Positions 1 through 11,294 of a DNA stretch of 64,000 bases are shown in pieces. Made by a program: the position numbers and the translations under genes. Origin of the DNA: Simmondsia chinensis (lineage: Eukaryota; Streptophyta; Magnoliopsida; Caryophyllales; Simmondsiaceae). A model generated the notes under the pieces. The model was not told the origin of the DNA and did not search any database. It saw only the letters and a program-made list of their open reading frames with translations. The stretch covers positions 198,501 through 262,500 of the forward strand of contig JAGTTD010000008.1 in assembly GCA_018398585.1 (NCBI GenBank), given 5' to 3'. Numbering within the stretch: position 1 is the stretch's first letter; each line of letters starts with the position of its first letter.

Positions 1-840
1 TCAAGGGTAAATATTTTTTTCCTTACTAATTATCAAACAAAAAAAAAAAATGTAGTTGACTTTTCCTGAACAAAAGGGAAAAAAAAAGCTTTTTTTTTTC
101 CTCATGACATGGAAAATATTTTCATTGTAATCTCAGATCCTGCATTTTATTTCAACTATAACTTAATTGAGTACAAATTCTATATAAATGTAAATAATAA
201 AATTATTTTTCTTAATTAAAAAATAAATTTTAAAAAAATATATATATTTGTCAATAAAATATTTAGTATTCCTCAACGAAGCTCCGCTTAGTTGCATCAT
301 CAAAAGTATATATATTTTTTATGTATATTCTGACACAAGTTGGACAATGAAGACACTAAATATTCCAATTTTTGAGGTGCGAGTTCATAAAAGAAACAAT
401 TTTAGTAGAATCATAATATATAGCACCATTTACCAATGTCGCTTCGATTCGTAAAAAGCTAAAAAAAAATTGGCCATTTACCAAAAGAACTATTTATGTT
501 CACTACAAATGAAGGGATGTTGATTCATGACATTTTATAAGATGAACTAAAACTATATCCAAGAAGAGAAGATGAAACAATTTGCAGGAAAAGATCAAAC
601 CTAACCTATAATTATAATAGTAAAAGGCATAAATTTTCTTACGAATAATCCTACTCGTTATAAGTTAACAATAATCCTGACAAATATAAAAGTGTACGAC
701 CTCAGTAGCTATAAGAACTAGTAATGGGCAACACAATTCAGAACTTTATGATGTTTTTGTAAGAGAAGAGTGAAAATTAAAATAACAAAGGAAGAATAAA
801 AACAAGGAGGGGATACTATTTAGGAGTGAAGTCATGATTA
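1..840. other. Intergenic AT-rich stretch, no gene seen
   Basis: AT-rich sequence with A and T runs. The open frames are short and of simple composition. I see no gene, RNA or clear transposon end here. Confidence 0.5.
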
Positions 841-994
841 TGAAAGGCTTACGTATTGTAAGCTGTCCTTGAAATTTGCTATTAAAAAAAAAAAAGTGCC
901 CCCCTTTTTCTCTTATTTATTATATGTTAACGTCTACTTTAAAAACCTCCCCCCACCCTTTTTTTTTTTTTTTATTCTTTACTTGCACTCCAAA

Positions 995-1241
995 AAAAGA
1001 GGAACCAACACGCCATTACCGAATCCCATTAGAACTCCGAAATTAAGCGTTCTTGGACGAGAGTAGTACCAGGATGGGTGACCTCCTGGGAAGTTCTCAC
1101 CCTCAGGTTGGGGACACTGGGAAATAACTTCTCTTCAGATTAATACCCTGAAGGAGGAAGGCTGCGTACATCCGCCTTCTGGACCCTATGTAGGCTAAAG
1201 TCCTTAAGACATTGAATATATATATATATATTTTTTTTTTA
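995..1241 (+). mobile_element. 5S rRNA-derived SINE with RTE-type tail, copy 1
   Basis: The first ~100 bases resemble plant 5S rRNA from its 5' third onward, including the internal promoter boxes (around AGTTAAGCGTGCTTGG in the family, here slightly mutated) and GGATGGGTGACCTCCTGGGA. This is followed by the tail shared with RTE LINEs in this window (an inverted repeat, then AAGGCTGCGTACAT). A perfect 21 bp direct repeat at 974..994 and 1242..1262 is the target-site duplication, so this is an intact insertion event. The extreme 3' end is a TA/T-rich run. The tail is more diverged than in the copy at 50.8 kb. Confidence 0.88.
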
Positions 1242-1639
1242 ATTCTTTACTTGCACTCCAAAGAGCCCAACAACACCAACACCACCACCCCCACATACAC
1301 ACACACTCTCTACGGTCAGCAGTCAGCGGTCAGCAGCTTCACATTCTGCCCGAGTTTAATCATTACTTGGACCCCCCCACCTCCCTTCTCTACTAAGCCA
1401 AAATCATCACCCCCCCTCTCTATATACTATGCTTTCTTTTTCACTAAACTCTCTATCATAATATAATATATTAAATCTAAGTTGGAGTAGCATTATGAAT
1501 TATATTATTTCAATTTTATAGCTGTTGGGTTGGATGTAGTAATTATTCTACCAACTTTTAAGTATAAGGTTTTAGATTTAAAGCTTATATTCTTATTTTC
1601 ATAAGTATTTAAGATAATTTTATTGTTGACAAAACTGTT

Positions 1640-1815
1640 TAGATTAATGGTAAGTTCATGTCGAGTAGAGCAGAGATTCATGTAAAGTCATAGCGGTAGG
1701 ATCCTTACCCTGAGATGCCAGATATAGGCAAGCTACCTACACACTTCTAGTAGTACAGAGCAATGACCAAGTAGGATTGAACGCTAAACCTAACACACAC
1801 CTCGCCCATGGGAAC
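1640..1815 (-). repeat. Possible tRNA-derived SINE relic
   Basis: Read on the minus strand, there is a box B-like motif (GCGTTCAATCC) downstream of a degenerate box A-like stretch. No TSD or poly(A) tail could be defined, so this is only a suggestion. Confidence 0.25.
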
Positions 1816-2111
1816 AACTTTGTAAGTACCTCTCTTCTCCCCTAACACAAGGGAGAGGGGATATATCCTAAAAAATAGGACATTTTGACAATAATTAATA
1901 ATCAAACTATATAATAAAAGGATAAAAGTAAAGTTCGAGCTTAGCTTTTCTTATCAAATAACCGTATAAAAACTAATTGTACCTCCTTAATGTTATAATA
2001 AAAAAAGTATAATCTCAAACAAAATTTAATTCTATAAAATTGGGATGAAAGGGAGAAAATAGGTAGGTGGTGGGTAGGACCCAATTAGCACGGCGAGGAA
2101 TCGGCAAAAGA

Positions 2112-2149
<38 letters not shown>

Positions 2150-2286
2150 AAAAAAGAAAGAATTTTATATAATATATTTAAAAATAATAAAAAAAGAAAT
2201 GACATGTGCACAACGTCATCATCACTTACATTCCAAATCTCATGCACGTTCCCCTCACGTCGCTTTCTTCCATCACAAAACCCTAA

Positions 2287-2305
2287 CCCCCCCCCCCCCC
2301 CCCCC
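2287..2305. repeat. Homopolymer run of 19 C
   Basis: Uninterrupted C run next to A-rich purine repeats (2105..2160). Such runs are assembly-sensitive, and the open frames crossing them are artefacts of composition. Confidence 0.9.
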
Positions 2306-2899
2306 GCCGGGGCCTGTTCGTCAACTTTCTTCTCCCCACAACTTTTCTTTCTTTTTTTCCCCTCCTTTTTCCAAAAATAAATACTTTTTGTAATAAAGAA
2401 AAACCCAATTATCCAGTAATCTGGGCTCATATGATAACCTACACACTATATGAGTCAATTAAGTCAAAACATTTTTAGAGAAAGGTTCAATGGAGGATCA
2501 AACTTCAGACCTTTTGGATTAAAGCAACACTATCTCCTCACTAATTACCTTTTACTACAGAGGCAACATCCTAGTGGGTAAAATAAATATGTATTTAACT
2601 AAGAATTGTTTATAAATTGCTTCACCTTGCATTAATTTAGCAAGTATTAGTTACGATATCATATTTTCTTTTCCTTCGACATAAGTCGTTTCCATCTGGC
2701 TAGGTAACATGAGATTGCATAGTATATGGTTTTCAAATGCATACATAGGGTACTACAAAGAAAGAGCACACACTTATTTACTAGCGCTTTTTAAAAGCAT
2801 CGGGAACTTCTGTGAATGCTAATGTGTATTTCTGCTCGCATCTGTAATTTTTGACTGAAGAATAATTTCTCCATGAAAAAGTTTTCCACCCATTAAGAG

Positions 2900-3090
2900 G
2901 AACATACCCAGTGCCTCAAGGGCTCTCGCCTACACAAGGTCTGGGGGGGGCGAATGTACGCAGCCTTCCCCCTTCAGGGTGTTAACCTGAAGAGAGGCTG
3001 TTTTCCAGTGCCCCCAACCTGAGGGTGAGGACTTCCCAGGAGGTCACCCATCCTGGTATTACTCTCGCCCAAGTACGCTTAACTTAGCAG
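2900..3090 (-). mobile_element. 5S rRNA-derived SINE, copy 2 (5' truncated head)
   Basis: Same family in reverse orientation. The left end is the tail terminus (complement of GCACTGGG), then the stem-loop region, then 5S-like sequence ending within the box A region near CTTAACTTAGCAG, so the first part of the 5S head is missing. No confident TSD. Confidence 0.82.
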
Positions 3091-4454
3091 AAAATAAACT
3101 CCTTATAAAATGAAAAAATCATTATTGTGCCAAATTTCTCATGGAGGTCATTGATCCGAATCCAAATGGATTGTAGATGGGACCAAATAAAAAAAAATTT
3201 CCACCTATTAGGCAGAAAATAACTTCTTTTTCGTTGGTTTAAGATATGTAAAATATAAAAGAATATAATAGGAAATATTGCTTCTTTTGCAAATCAACCA
3301 AAGAAAAACCTTTTTCTTAAAAAGAAATGAAGAAAAAACATTTTTTTAGATTGTTTTTTTTTTCCGATAGATAGTGGAAAGAAACCACGGATACAAAAAC
3401 CCGACATTCCCCAACAGGGGAACCTGAACAGGGAATTTTTTTTTTTTGATTGTATATATATCCTCAGCAAATACATTTTGTAGAAATTGTCTACAAGAGA
3501 ACGACAAGTATTATTCTTATAACCAGACAGAGTTTTAAAGAATGTATCAACTTCTGCTCACATCATACATACGTGGGATCACGTAACAAAACTAGATGAG
3601 TATCAACAGTAAAATATTCCAACCATAATGGTGAAACTATCATGAAATTGCATGAAAATTGCACAAGCATAAAAATTTATAAGGCATCATGATGATGAGG
3701 AGGATGATGATGGACCTTTTTGAAGCGTGAAATGGAGGTAAGCTAGAGAGGACACACGAGCCAAAATCATAACCAGAGGCATGCAAATGGGACGTTAGAG
3801 GAAGATTGGGTCCACGTACGTTTAGTAATTCGAGGTGCATCCCTTTCATTACTTTACCCTAAAACTTCATATCATGACTGTCAAAAAGACACAAAAATAT
3901 ACTCATTTGCTTCATAATAATTAAGCTTGATCCCCATAGATTTGTCCTACGCTAACATTTTTGTTTATAAAGTCAATGCACATGTAGACAATATTACATG
4001 CTTAGGCCAATCACAACCTGCCACGTGTTTGGATTTTTCCTTTTTTTCTTCCGCCAGTGCTCATATAGATTATTGTGGCTGGGGTTACTCATCATGACAT
4101 ACATATAAGTACAACCCCCCCCCAAAAAAAAAGAAAATTAGTCGCTTCCAATATATATATATATATATATAATAATTCAATGAGATATTGATATTGTAAG
4201 ATCAACCACCATAATAAAATGTGGACCGAAAATGCCCGAAATTTACGGGTAAAATCAACCAAGACAAGACTTACAAAAACCTAATAATTCGATGCTTAGG
4301 TGCATGCCACGTGGGATGAAAATTAAGGAAATAGTCATGCATTAAACAGTATGTTTAGAAAAAAATGAATGTGGAATATATATATCTAATTATATCAAAT
4401 ACATGGTACAAACCATCATTACTTTAGAAATGTGATTATTTAATATTATGTGTT

Positions 4455-4535
4455 TTTTTTCTTTGATAAATAGCGATAAAAGCTTACGGAACAAAAATCA
4501 GTATCTCACAAAGAGACCCAAAAAGTATATATATA
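4455..4535 (-). repeat. LINE 3'-end fragment, minus
   Basis: A T-run (complement of poly(A)) is followed by GATAAATAGCGATAAAAGC and a block ending in GACCCAAAAAG. Similar blocks recur near 11.88, 12.13, 25.77 and 32.12 kb, each next to a T-run, which marks them as old 3' ends of one LINE group. Confidence 0.4.
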
Positions 4536-4550
4536 TAGTACGGAAAAAGG

Positions 4551-5581
4551 TTTCAGGAGTGGATAGGAAGACAGAGTGGATAGGGACCCCAAAGTAGTGG
4601 GCGGTGCAGGTAATTCCTTAAGAGTTGATGATGTTGTGGGTGCGTCCCCTACTCAGGGTGGCTCACTAACTTCCGCGGATTTCCCTCAAAGCTCTCATAG
4701 TGTCGACTTTACTAGTGCCCTTGAAGTGACTGAGGATGTGGATCTAAATCATGGTATGGAGGAGGAGACCAATATTGGTGTTGATGAGGCGGCTGTTGTT
4801 CAGGTGTTAGGCGAAGATGAGGTGCCTGAGGTTGGTTCTAATGATGGTCTTCCAACTTTTGTAGGCCAAGAGCATATTGAATGCTTCGTGGAGATTAATT
4901 CTGTTATTGACCGCATTGATGATTCTGTGGACTGCCTACCCCTCCTTTGCCTCTAGGTGTTCTTGGTCCCGATATGTCCTTTGTTGAGCTTCCCTCTGCC
5001 CTCAAGCGGGCTCATAGGGCATGGGACATAGGAAAAAGATTGGGCCTAAAGTATGATGGTCCTGAGTCTGACGTGCATCGGGTTATTTGCTCTATTGAAG
5101 ACGAAACCTGTGGCGGAGTTTTCCAAAAGAAGAAGAAGCTTCAAAAAAAGAAGTAAGGCCGTACTTCGTTCCACATCAGATCTTGATGTCATTGGTGCTC
5201 TTCGCATGGATTTCTTGGGGCGGCCGTGAGCTGAGTATTGTTTGGAGTGCTTATGGATAGTGTTTCTCGTCATGCGTAACAGTTATTGGTGTTTAAGATT
5301 GTAGGCTTCTAATCTGTGCTGTCCATGGAAAGATGGACGGCATTCTTCATCATTGGTGCTCGTTGTTTGTGCTTAGGTGTTTTTTTGGCTTATTTAGGCG
5401 TGGTTCTTATGGCATTTTCGTTCCCCAGGAGTTGGTATATGTGTATTTTTAGGGGTCTTTAGATTTTCAAGTCTTTTATTTTGTTTTGCTTTCCCCCCGC
5501 TCTTGCGGTCTTTCTCGGGCTCCGCTTCGGTGGGTGCGCCGGCTTGTACTAAGAGTTTTCTCTCTATTTATCGGGAAAAAA
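4551..5581 (+). mobile_element. 5'-truncated ORF1-only L1-type LINE copy
   Basis: The insertion is bounded by a 14 bp TSD, AGTACGGAAAAAGG at 4537..4550 and AGTGCGGAAAAAGG at 5582..5595 (one mismatch), and ends in a short A-run. It encodes an acidic ORF1 middle region (4576..4956) and, after a frameshift near 4940, the ORF1 C-terminal module (4947..5156) with KRLGLKYDGPESDVHRVI and a lysine-rich end. This module matches GERLGLRFQGTEDEV in the 27-29 kb element. After the ORF1 stop it runs through ~420 bp of GT-rich 3'UTR directly to the A tail. No endonuclease or reverse transcriptase is present. Confidence 0.8.
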
Positions 5582-5919
5582 AGTGCGGAAAAAGGAAAAG
5601 TAATAAGAAACACCTGTGAAAGTCATATCTAACAACTCAATACACCAGAAAACAAGAATAAATTAACTCCCATTATACCCTTAATACAACACCAAAAGTA
5701 AATAAACAATACAACACAAACCGAAACAAAAAAAAAGGACGAGAACCAGAACATAGATGGAGTCCTTGAACTTAGTAAATTAAGAATTTAATGTAATATT
5801 ATGTGTTGTAATTCAATAAATCAAATCTAACATTTAAATTGGGTAGATTAAGCATTTTTCAAAGTGAATTATTTTGTTTGCTTTTATGTCTTAACTCGGG
5901 AATATCAAGAGATTTAGAT

Positions 5920-6005
5920 ACATAATTTTTTTTTTTTTTTTTTTTTTGATAATTAGGGAAGGAGCTCGCAAATAGGCAAGGGCTCACCCGACAAATAGGG
6001 GCCCA
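5920..6005 (-). repeat. LINE 3'-end fragment, minus
   Basis: A long T-run followed by GATAATTAGGGAAGG reads on the minus strand as a LINE 3' end with an A tail. No TSD defined. Confidence 0.4.
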
Positions 6006-6414
6006 TAAAGAATTTTGGATGTATAATTAATAAGAGTCCTAATGATAAAATAACCATAGAAATAATGTGCAAAAATGTAAAAGGTTGACCTTGACTAAAA
6101 AAAACAAGAGCCTAACGAAGAGCCAGAAAGGAGTAAGCACAACCCTTGGTGTAGTTTAAATTTTAAACAAGGAATGACAGATGAGAATGTTGAGTTTGTT
6201 ACTCAATTATCCTCTTCATAATTAACAATTATTAATTAATAATTATTTTTGTATAAAATTTTATTTAAAATGTTGACAAGAAAAGTATGACATAGAAATA
6301 AGATGATATTTTAAATAGTAGAGGCCTAGGGAGATAGAGTTAGGATTCTTGATTGATACGTTTGGGAGTTCTATAATTGCAAAATAAGTTCAACTGTCTT
6401 AATCTCATTATCCT

Positions 6415-6458
<44 letters not shown>

Positions 6459-7030
6459 GTTGATGGCATCAAATGCAAGAAAATAAAATAAGTATTATAA
6501 GGGCGGTTGACTTGATAATTATTATTTATGAACATGCATGAAAGGGAATGTTGAGTTTTCCATGCATCCTCACCAGAACCAAATGAAAGTCGTGCAACAC
6601 CCTTTGTTTTTATTTTGTTCTAATACAATAATTAAGATCCATTATAGTTGTTAGGTAAGCAATAATAAGTAGTATATAGAATATACTATAATATATACAT
6701 GCATAGATGTTCGTTTGGCCTCAAGAATTGCTGCATTTTGATGTCAAAATTTATTTGTTTCCTTTTAGTAGTTGTTCCTTTATTTATCACCTTTAAAATA
6801 ATACCCCGCATTGTATTGCCAAATTTATTATATTTTGGGGGAATAGAGGAGCACTAAATAATAACTAGAGTTTCGAAAAAATATATGTCACAGTTTCTAA
6901 ATTAAAAGAAAAAGAAAAAACAGAATATGCTCTAATGACGAGTAATTCATAAAATGTCTCGAAAATAAGTATTGTCTTTAATTTGCAAGGTGTATTAGGT
7001 ACAGTGTAGGAGATTCTAATATTTCTGCAG
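6006..7030. other. Intergenic, microsatellite only
   Basis: AT-rich. Holds a compound ACAT/AT microsatellite at about 6417..6457. No coding or RNA gene recognised. Confidence 0.5.
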
Positions 7031-7059
7031 TGTACTAATGCTACATCATTCCCTCGACT

Positions 7060-7408
7060 ATCTGGTTTTTTAAGCGTGTTGCTTGTAACCTTTTGTTGCT
7101 GCTTCTCTTTTGCTGGTTTTGTGTGTGTTTGTTTGGTTTTAATTGCTCCTATGTAGTGGTTCAGGTGTGTATGTGCCTTGACCTGTGTTCAATGTTGTCA
7201 GATGTATAGGTGAGGTGGGGTTTAGGATATTTGGTGTGGGCTACTGTAAATTTTGGCTCTGGATGTATAGAGTCGGTATCTTCGACTTGTTTAAATGTTT
7301 CTTGTTATTTTTTTTCCTGTATTGTATGTGAATATCTTGGGTCTATCTGTGAGTTGCCATCTTTTGTATTACGAGTTTCTCTTACTATTTATTTAAAAAA
7401 TATGTTGA
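7060..7408 (+). repeat. L1-type LINE 3'UTR fragment
   Basis: GT-rich sequence ending in TTGTATTACGAGTTTCTC then an A-rich tail. The 3' half aligns by eye with 9172..9344 (shared GAGTCGGT-TCTTC-ACTTGTT and GTGTTTCTT). Open frames here are non-coding 3'UTR of the element. Confidence 0.5.
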
Positions 7409-7917
7409 GTTTCTATTCTTGTGTGTGGGGTACATAAATGGGAGTGTAATTAAATTAACAAAGATAAGAAAAGAAAAGAAAAGGGTTCACACCTTTTTCT
7501 GGCAGAGGATGCCATTTCGAGTTCATTATGTGTCTGCTAAGCTATACATATTGACCTTGGGAAACATTAAGAGCAAAAGGAGAAAAGCCTTAAAAAAAAA
7601 AAAAAAAAAAAAAAACCCTTGGAAATGCATTGTGTTTATTATGTTGAAAAATAGGCAATCAGAAAATCAACCTGAAGAGAGTAAAAATTAACTTGAGAAG
7701 GGGGCAAAACAAAACTCAAACTGACTTAAAAAGGGACTTAAACAGGAAGGCCTCAAATTGAATACTATAGACCTCAAATTTAGGGGAAAAGGGCTGGAGA
7801 CAAGATAATTAGTTTATTACTATAAATCTCGAACCTAAGCAAAAGGACTAGAGACATGATGATTAAACGGTTGAAAAAAAGAGATTTAGAAAGGAAAGAT
7901 CAAACTAAAGGAAGCTG

Positions 7918-8659
7918 TCAGTTCACCAATGCCTAAGTCGTTTATGTCCCCGCAACGGTATTGATGGCATCATTGGGCACTCCGACTCCTAGAGTTAGCA
8001 CAACATCCAACAAATGAGTGAACTCTGGGGTGATGGGTCGGAGTGTGCTGCAACTTGATCAGTAACAAAGGAACATAGAAACTTAGAGATAATAAAGAAG
8101 ATGAAGTGTTTTCAGACTTTTTCCGTGTGTTCTTTGTGTATTGATCATTGGGCAAAGACAATGTATTTATATGCAAAAATCTTCCCATTCAAGCAACTTC
8201 TAGTTATGGAATGTGGCCAAAAAATCCGGCCTCAATATGAAGAGTGGGCAGATATGGAGGAGCAAAGAATCCGGCCACAGTTAAGGAAACAACAAATATG
8301 GAGAAAGTGGGTGTTGAAATAGTTAAGACACGTTCCTTGAGCTCGAAGTTGCAGCCTTGAGTTCGAGCCCATAATAATGCGGCATAAGGACAATGACCTT
8401 GGCTCGAGCTTGTAGCCTCGAGATTGGCTTAATATCCATAAAAATATAAGTCCAGATTGGAAAAACTTCACACCGAAAAGCGATGCGCTAGCCAGTGTGG
8501 TAGTGTGTGTGCACGTGTGGCCCACCATGTGCACTCTAAACTCACAAGATTTTACCAAGTCAAATGATAAGGAATATATAACGTGGGAATTTCCATGCGG
8601 GACAAGTGAGTTTGAGCAACTTGAATAAAATTGAAGTACACTATCTTAAAATCCCTAAC
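7918..8659 (-). repeat. Probable LTR, minus strand (approximate limits)
   Basis: Read on the minus strand it starts TGTTAGGGATTTT, contains a TATA-like TATAAATAC near 8160 and ends in CA near 7918. This is the layout of a plant retrotransposon LTR. I could not find a matching 5 bp TSD, so the outer limits are uncertain. No internal retroelement domain is adjacent. Confidence 0.45.
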
Positions 8660-9171
8660 AAAATTAGACCAAGTTGTTAACTCAACTATATAGGATGGGA
8701 TAGTATGGCCAGAGCGTCTCATAGATTAATGCATACTTCATCTTGTTCCTCCAGGATAATCATTGTCTGGAGACTTTTGGACTAACACTCCTTCACACAC
8801 TGGGATCTGAAGCACAAAGTTTTGATCACATCTAGCAGAAGGCTACCGAGTTGGAGGAGGACCTTTGCTTTGATATGTCTCGTGTATTGACTCTTCATCT
8901 TCAACTTCTTCTTCTTCCATCACTAGCTGACCCAGTACTGTAAGAGCTTAAGCTAATAGAATTGTTTAACCTAAGCTACTTATTATTTTTGTCTGTCTTG
9001 TGTATTATGTACGTACGAAGTTGAGAAGAAAGCGAGCATATTCCTAATTAAGATTACTAACATCCTCTCTTCCTTGGTTGTTGTTTTTAGTTTATTACCT
9101 AAAAACCCTTAAGCTTAATTAAGAAAGGGACACAAATTTCTTAATTCAGTTCCTGCTTTAATCCAAGGAAT

Positions 9172-9344
9172 ATGCTTGCTTTCTCACTTCTTTACACATT
9201 GGGCGTTTCGAGTCGGTTTCTTCTACTTGTTAGGTGTTTCTTATTATTTTGCCTTTATCAGCACTATGTGTGTGTATCCTGGGTGTCGGGAGATGCTATA
9301 TCTTGTTTCTTGAGTTTGCCTCGCTACTTACGAAAAAAAAAAAA
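9172..9344 (+). repeat. L1-type LINE 3' end with poly(A)
   Basis: 3'UTR-like GT-rich sequence ending in a 12-base A-run, similar to 7260..7408. 5' truncated; TSD not resolved. Confidence 0.5.
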
Positions 9345-10423
9345 GCCATTATTATAATTGATTTGGATAAGAAATTCTCTAACCTCTTAACTTGGATCTT
9401 GTTTCATCTTAAAATTAATTAATAGGTTTATCTTATTAATTAGCCATTACCAACCCCCCCTAGTCCCATCCCCAATATAAAAAATTAAGCAGCAAAGAAA
9501 AGAGGAACTCCATTTTTTGATCGTATTTTTATGGGGTTCTCCTGTAACATCTTGATATCAACTCCATTTAATAACTAGGATAGGACTCAATTTAATTGTA
9601 CTATTGTATTACCAATATAAATTCTTTTAATCATAGTTTTTATATTTTCCTCCGTGTACTTACAGTTCTTGAGGACTTTCTTGATATTAAAGTTAACCTC
9701 TTAAAAAGGACTCCAAACGCAATTTAAAAAAAAAAAGAAAGATAAAAAAAAAGGCAAGTAATGGAGGCATTGCTGTCATGAGATAACAATGGACAAGTCC
9801 ACAATTGGAGGCCAAGCAAAAGAAGGTGCAACGTAGTTTTCTATCTTAATAAACTCATGGAATTGTAGCAGCATCCCCTAATTCCTTGATGAAACTAACA
9901 CTTACTATTCATAAACATGCATGTATAAGGCAAGTGTATTATTTTTTTTTTTTGAACAAGTAGCTTGCAGCAATGCAATATAAAAATAGGCGCACCCGTA
10001 AAATTGGGGTCTAATTCAGCATGTAACAAAATGTATGGCGAGTATAGGTACTGATCAATTCTTAAAAGACGTTGATATGGTTCCTAAGGAGACTAGGTAC
10101 TATGCATATGATATCCGGACGAATAAAGCCACTAACATCACCAACCAACGAATGTTCAATTTAATGAGAATAATTCTTATATATTACATAACAGATTCTA
10201 CCGCCTTATTGTCTCTTATTTTTGTGGAGAATTACCTCTTGTACTCTCCTAAGTATCTTGTCCTCCTAATTTTTTTTTTAAAAAAAAATGGTACCGATTG
10301 ACACCTCATGAAAAGTATTTTACTCACCCCTCACACGCTTGGATAAGGGGGATGAGACATTATAAATAAGAAAAGAAGTACTGTTAAAGGGAAACAGACA
10401 AAATTCAGGAAGAATGGTCCGAC

Positions 10424-10527
10424 TTAAGGGGATTTTTTGGCCGCTCTTGTAGGCTTTCTTAGGCTACGCTACAGGTGGCTATGTCGTTTTATGCTTAGAG
10501 TTATCTCTTTAATTATTGAAAAAAACA
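10424..10527 (+). repeat. L1-type LINE 3' end
   Basis: Resembles the end of the 4.5 kb element: CGCTCTTGTAGGCTTTCT, then GGCT-CGCT, and TAATTATTG followed by A's. Short 5'-truncated copy. Confidence 0.5.
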
Positions 10528-10867
10528 AACTAAGCTTAAGGAGCTTGAGTCTAACTTCCTTTACTAAAAGAACCTATCGAAAACACTCACATAAAAACAT
10601 AAAAACAAAATTACTTCCTAAGCAACATGTTTAGTATCCATGCGGGGCACTCATATTGCTACTTAAATTAATGGTAGAACACACTGAATTGAAGCTTGGC
10701 TTTCCACAAAGGCTAATCATAACAAAAAGAGATTGCTACCTACAAATATATATACTTGCCACCTAGAAATATACCTCATATGGAAAATTCCAAATTTACT
10801 CTATCTATAAAATAATGACTGAGTTATGAAAAGTAATATAAGAATTGATTTAGTTTATAATTTTGTG

Positions 10868-10910
<43 letters not shown>
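10868..10910. repeat. AT microsatellite
   Basis: About 20 AT dinucleotide repeats, with ATGT variants at the right edge. Confidence 0.9.
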
Positions 10911-10919
<9 letters not shown>

Positions 10920-11294
10920 TTTGTTTTTTAATATATGATGGAAAACATATATATAGTATATGGTTAGAGTGTTTCTGTCATGGCCCTAATGCCAACAACA
11001 TCTATATCTTGCAACGCATGCCTCTATTAATAGTGATGCTGGCTTGCCTTTAGGTTAAATTTTCTCCGATATATTGTTTTGAGTACAAGTGTTGTTTTTT
11101 ATCAACTTAATTAGCATTACTAAGTTCCTTTTTTTTTTTTTTGGGATCCATTGTCTCCAACATCACTAAGTTAATTATTATGTAGCTAGTCAATCGGCCT
11201 CATTCGCTATTGATGGTAAAGCATTTTACGTACTTACATTTAAAAAAATAATTAAGAAAGAAACTAAAACTGAGAAGTGTGAATTAAGGAGTAC

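Noticed and set aside
1021..1120. A 5S rRNA gene
   Set aside because: The 5S-like part lacks the true 5' end, carries mutations, and is fused to a LINE-type tail inside a TSD. It is a SINE, not a gene.
2032..2430. Overlapping 100+ codon frames on both strands
   Set aside because: They run through A-, T- and C-homopolymers and carry no protein-like sequence.
8868..8961. Terminal exon on the minus strand with an acidic EEEEVEDEESIHETYQ stretch
   Set aside because: It has an acceptor-like CTTACAG and a stop, but the phase does not fit the LAX2-like exon 3 and no other gene connects to it.
10035..10301. 88-codon plus frame MASIGTDQFLKDV
   Set aside because: The start looks protein-like but the second half is AT-rich noise ending in an A-run. 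I could not link it to a family.
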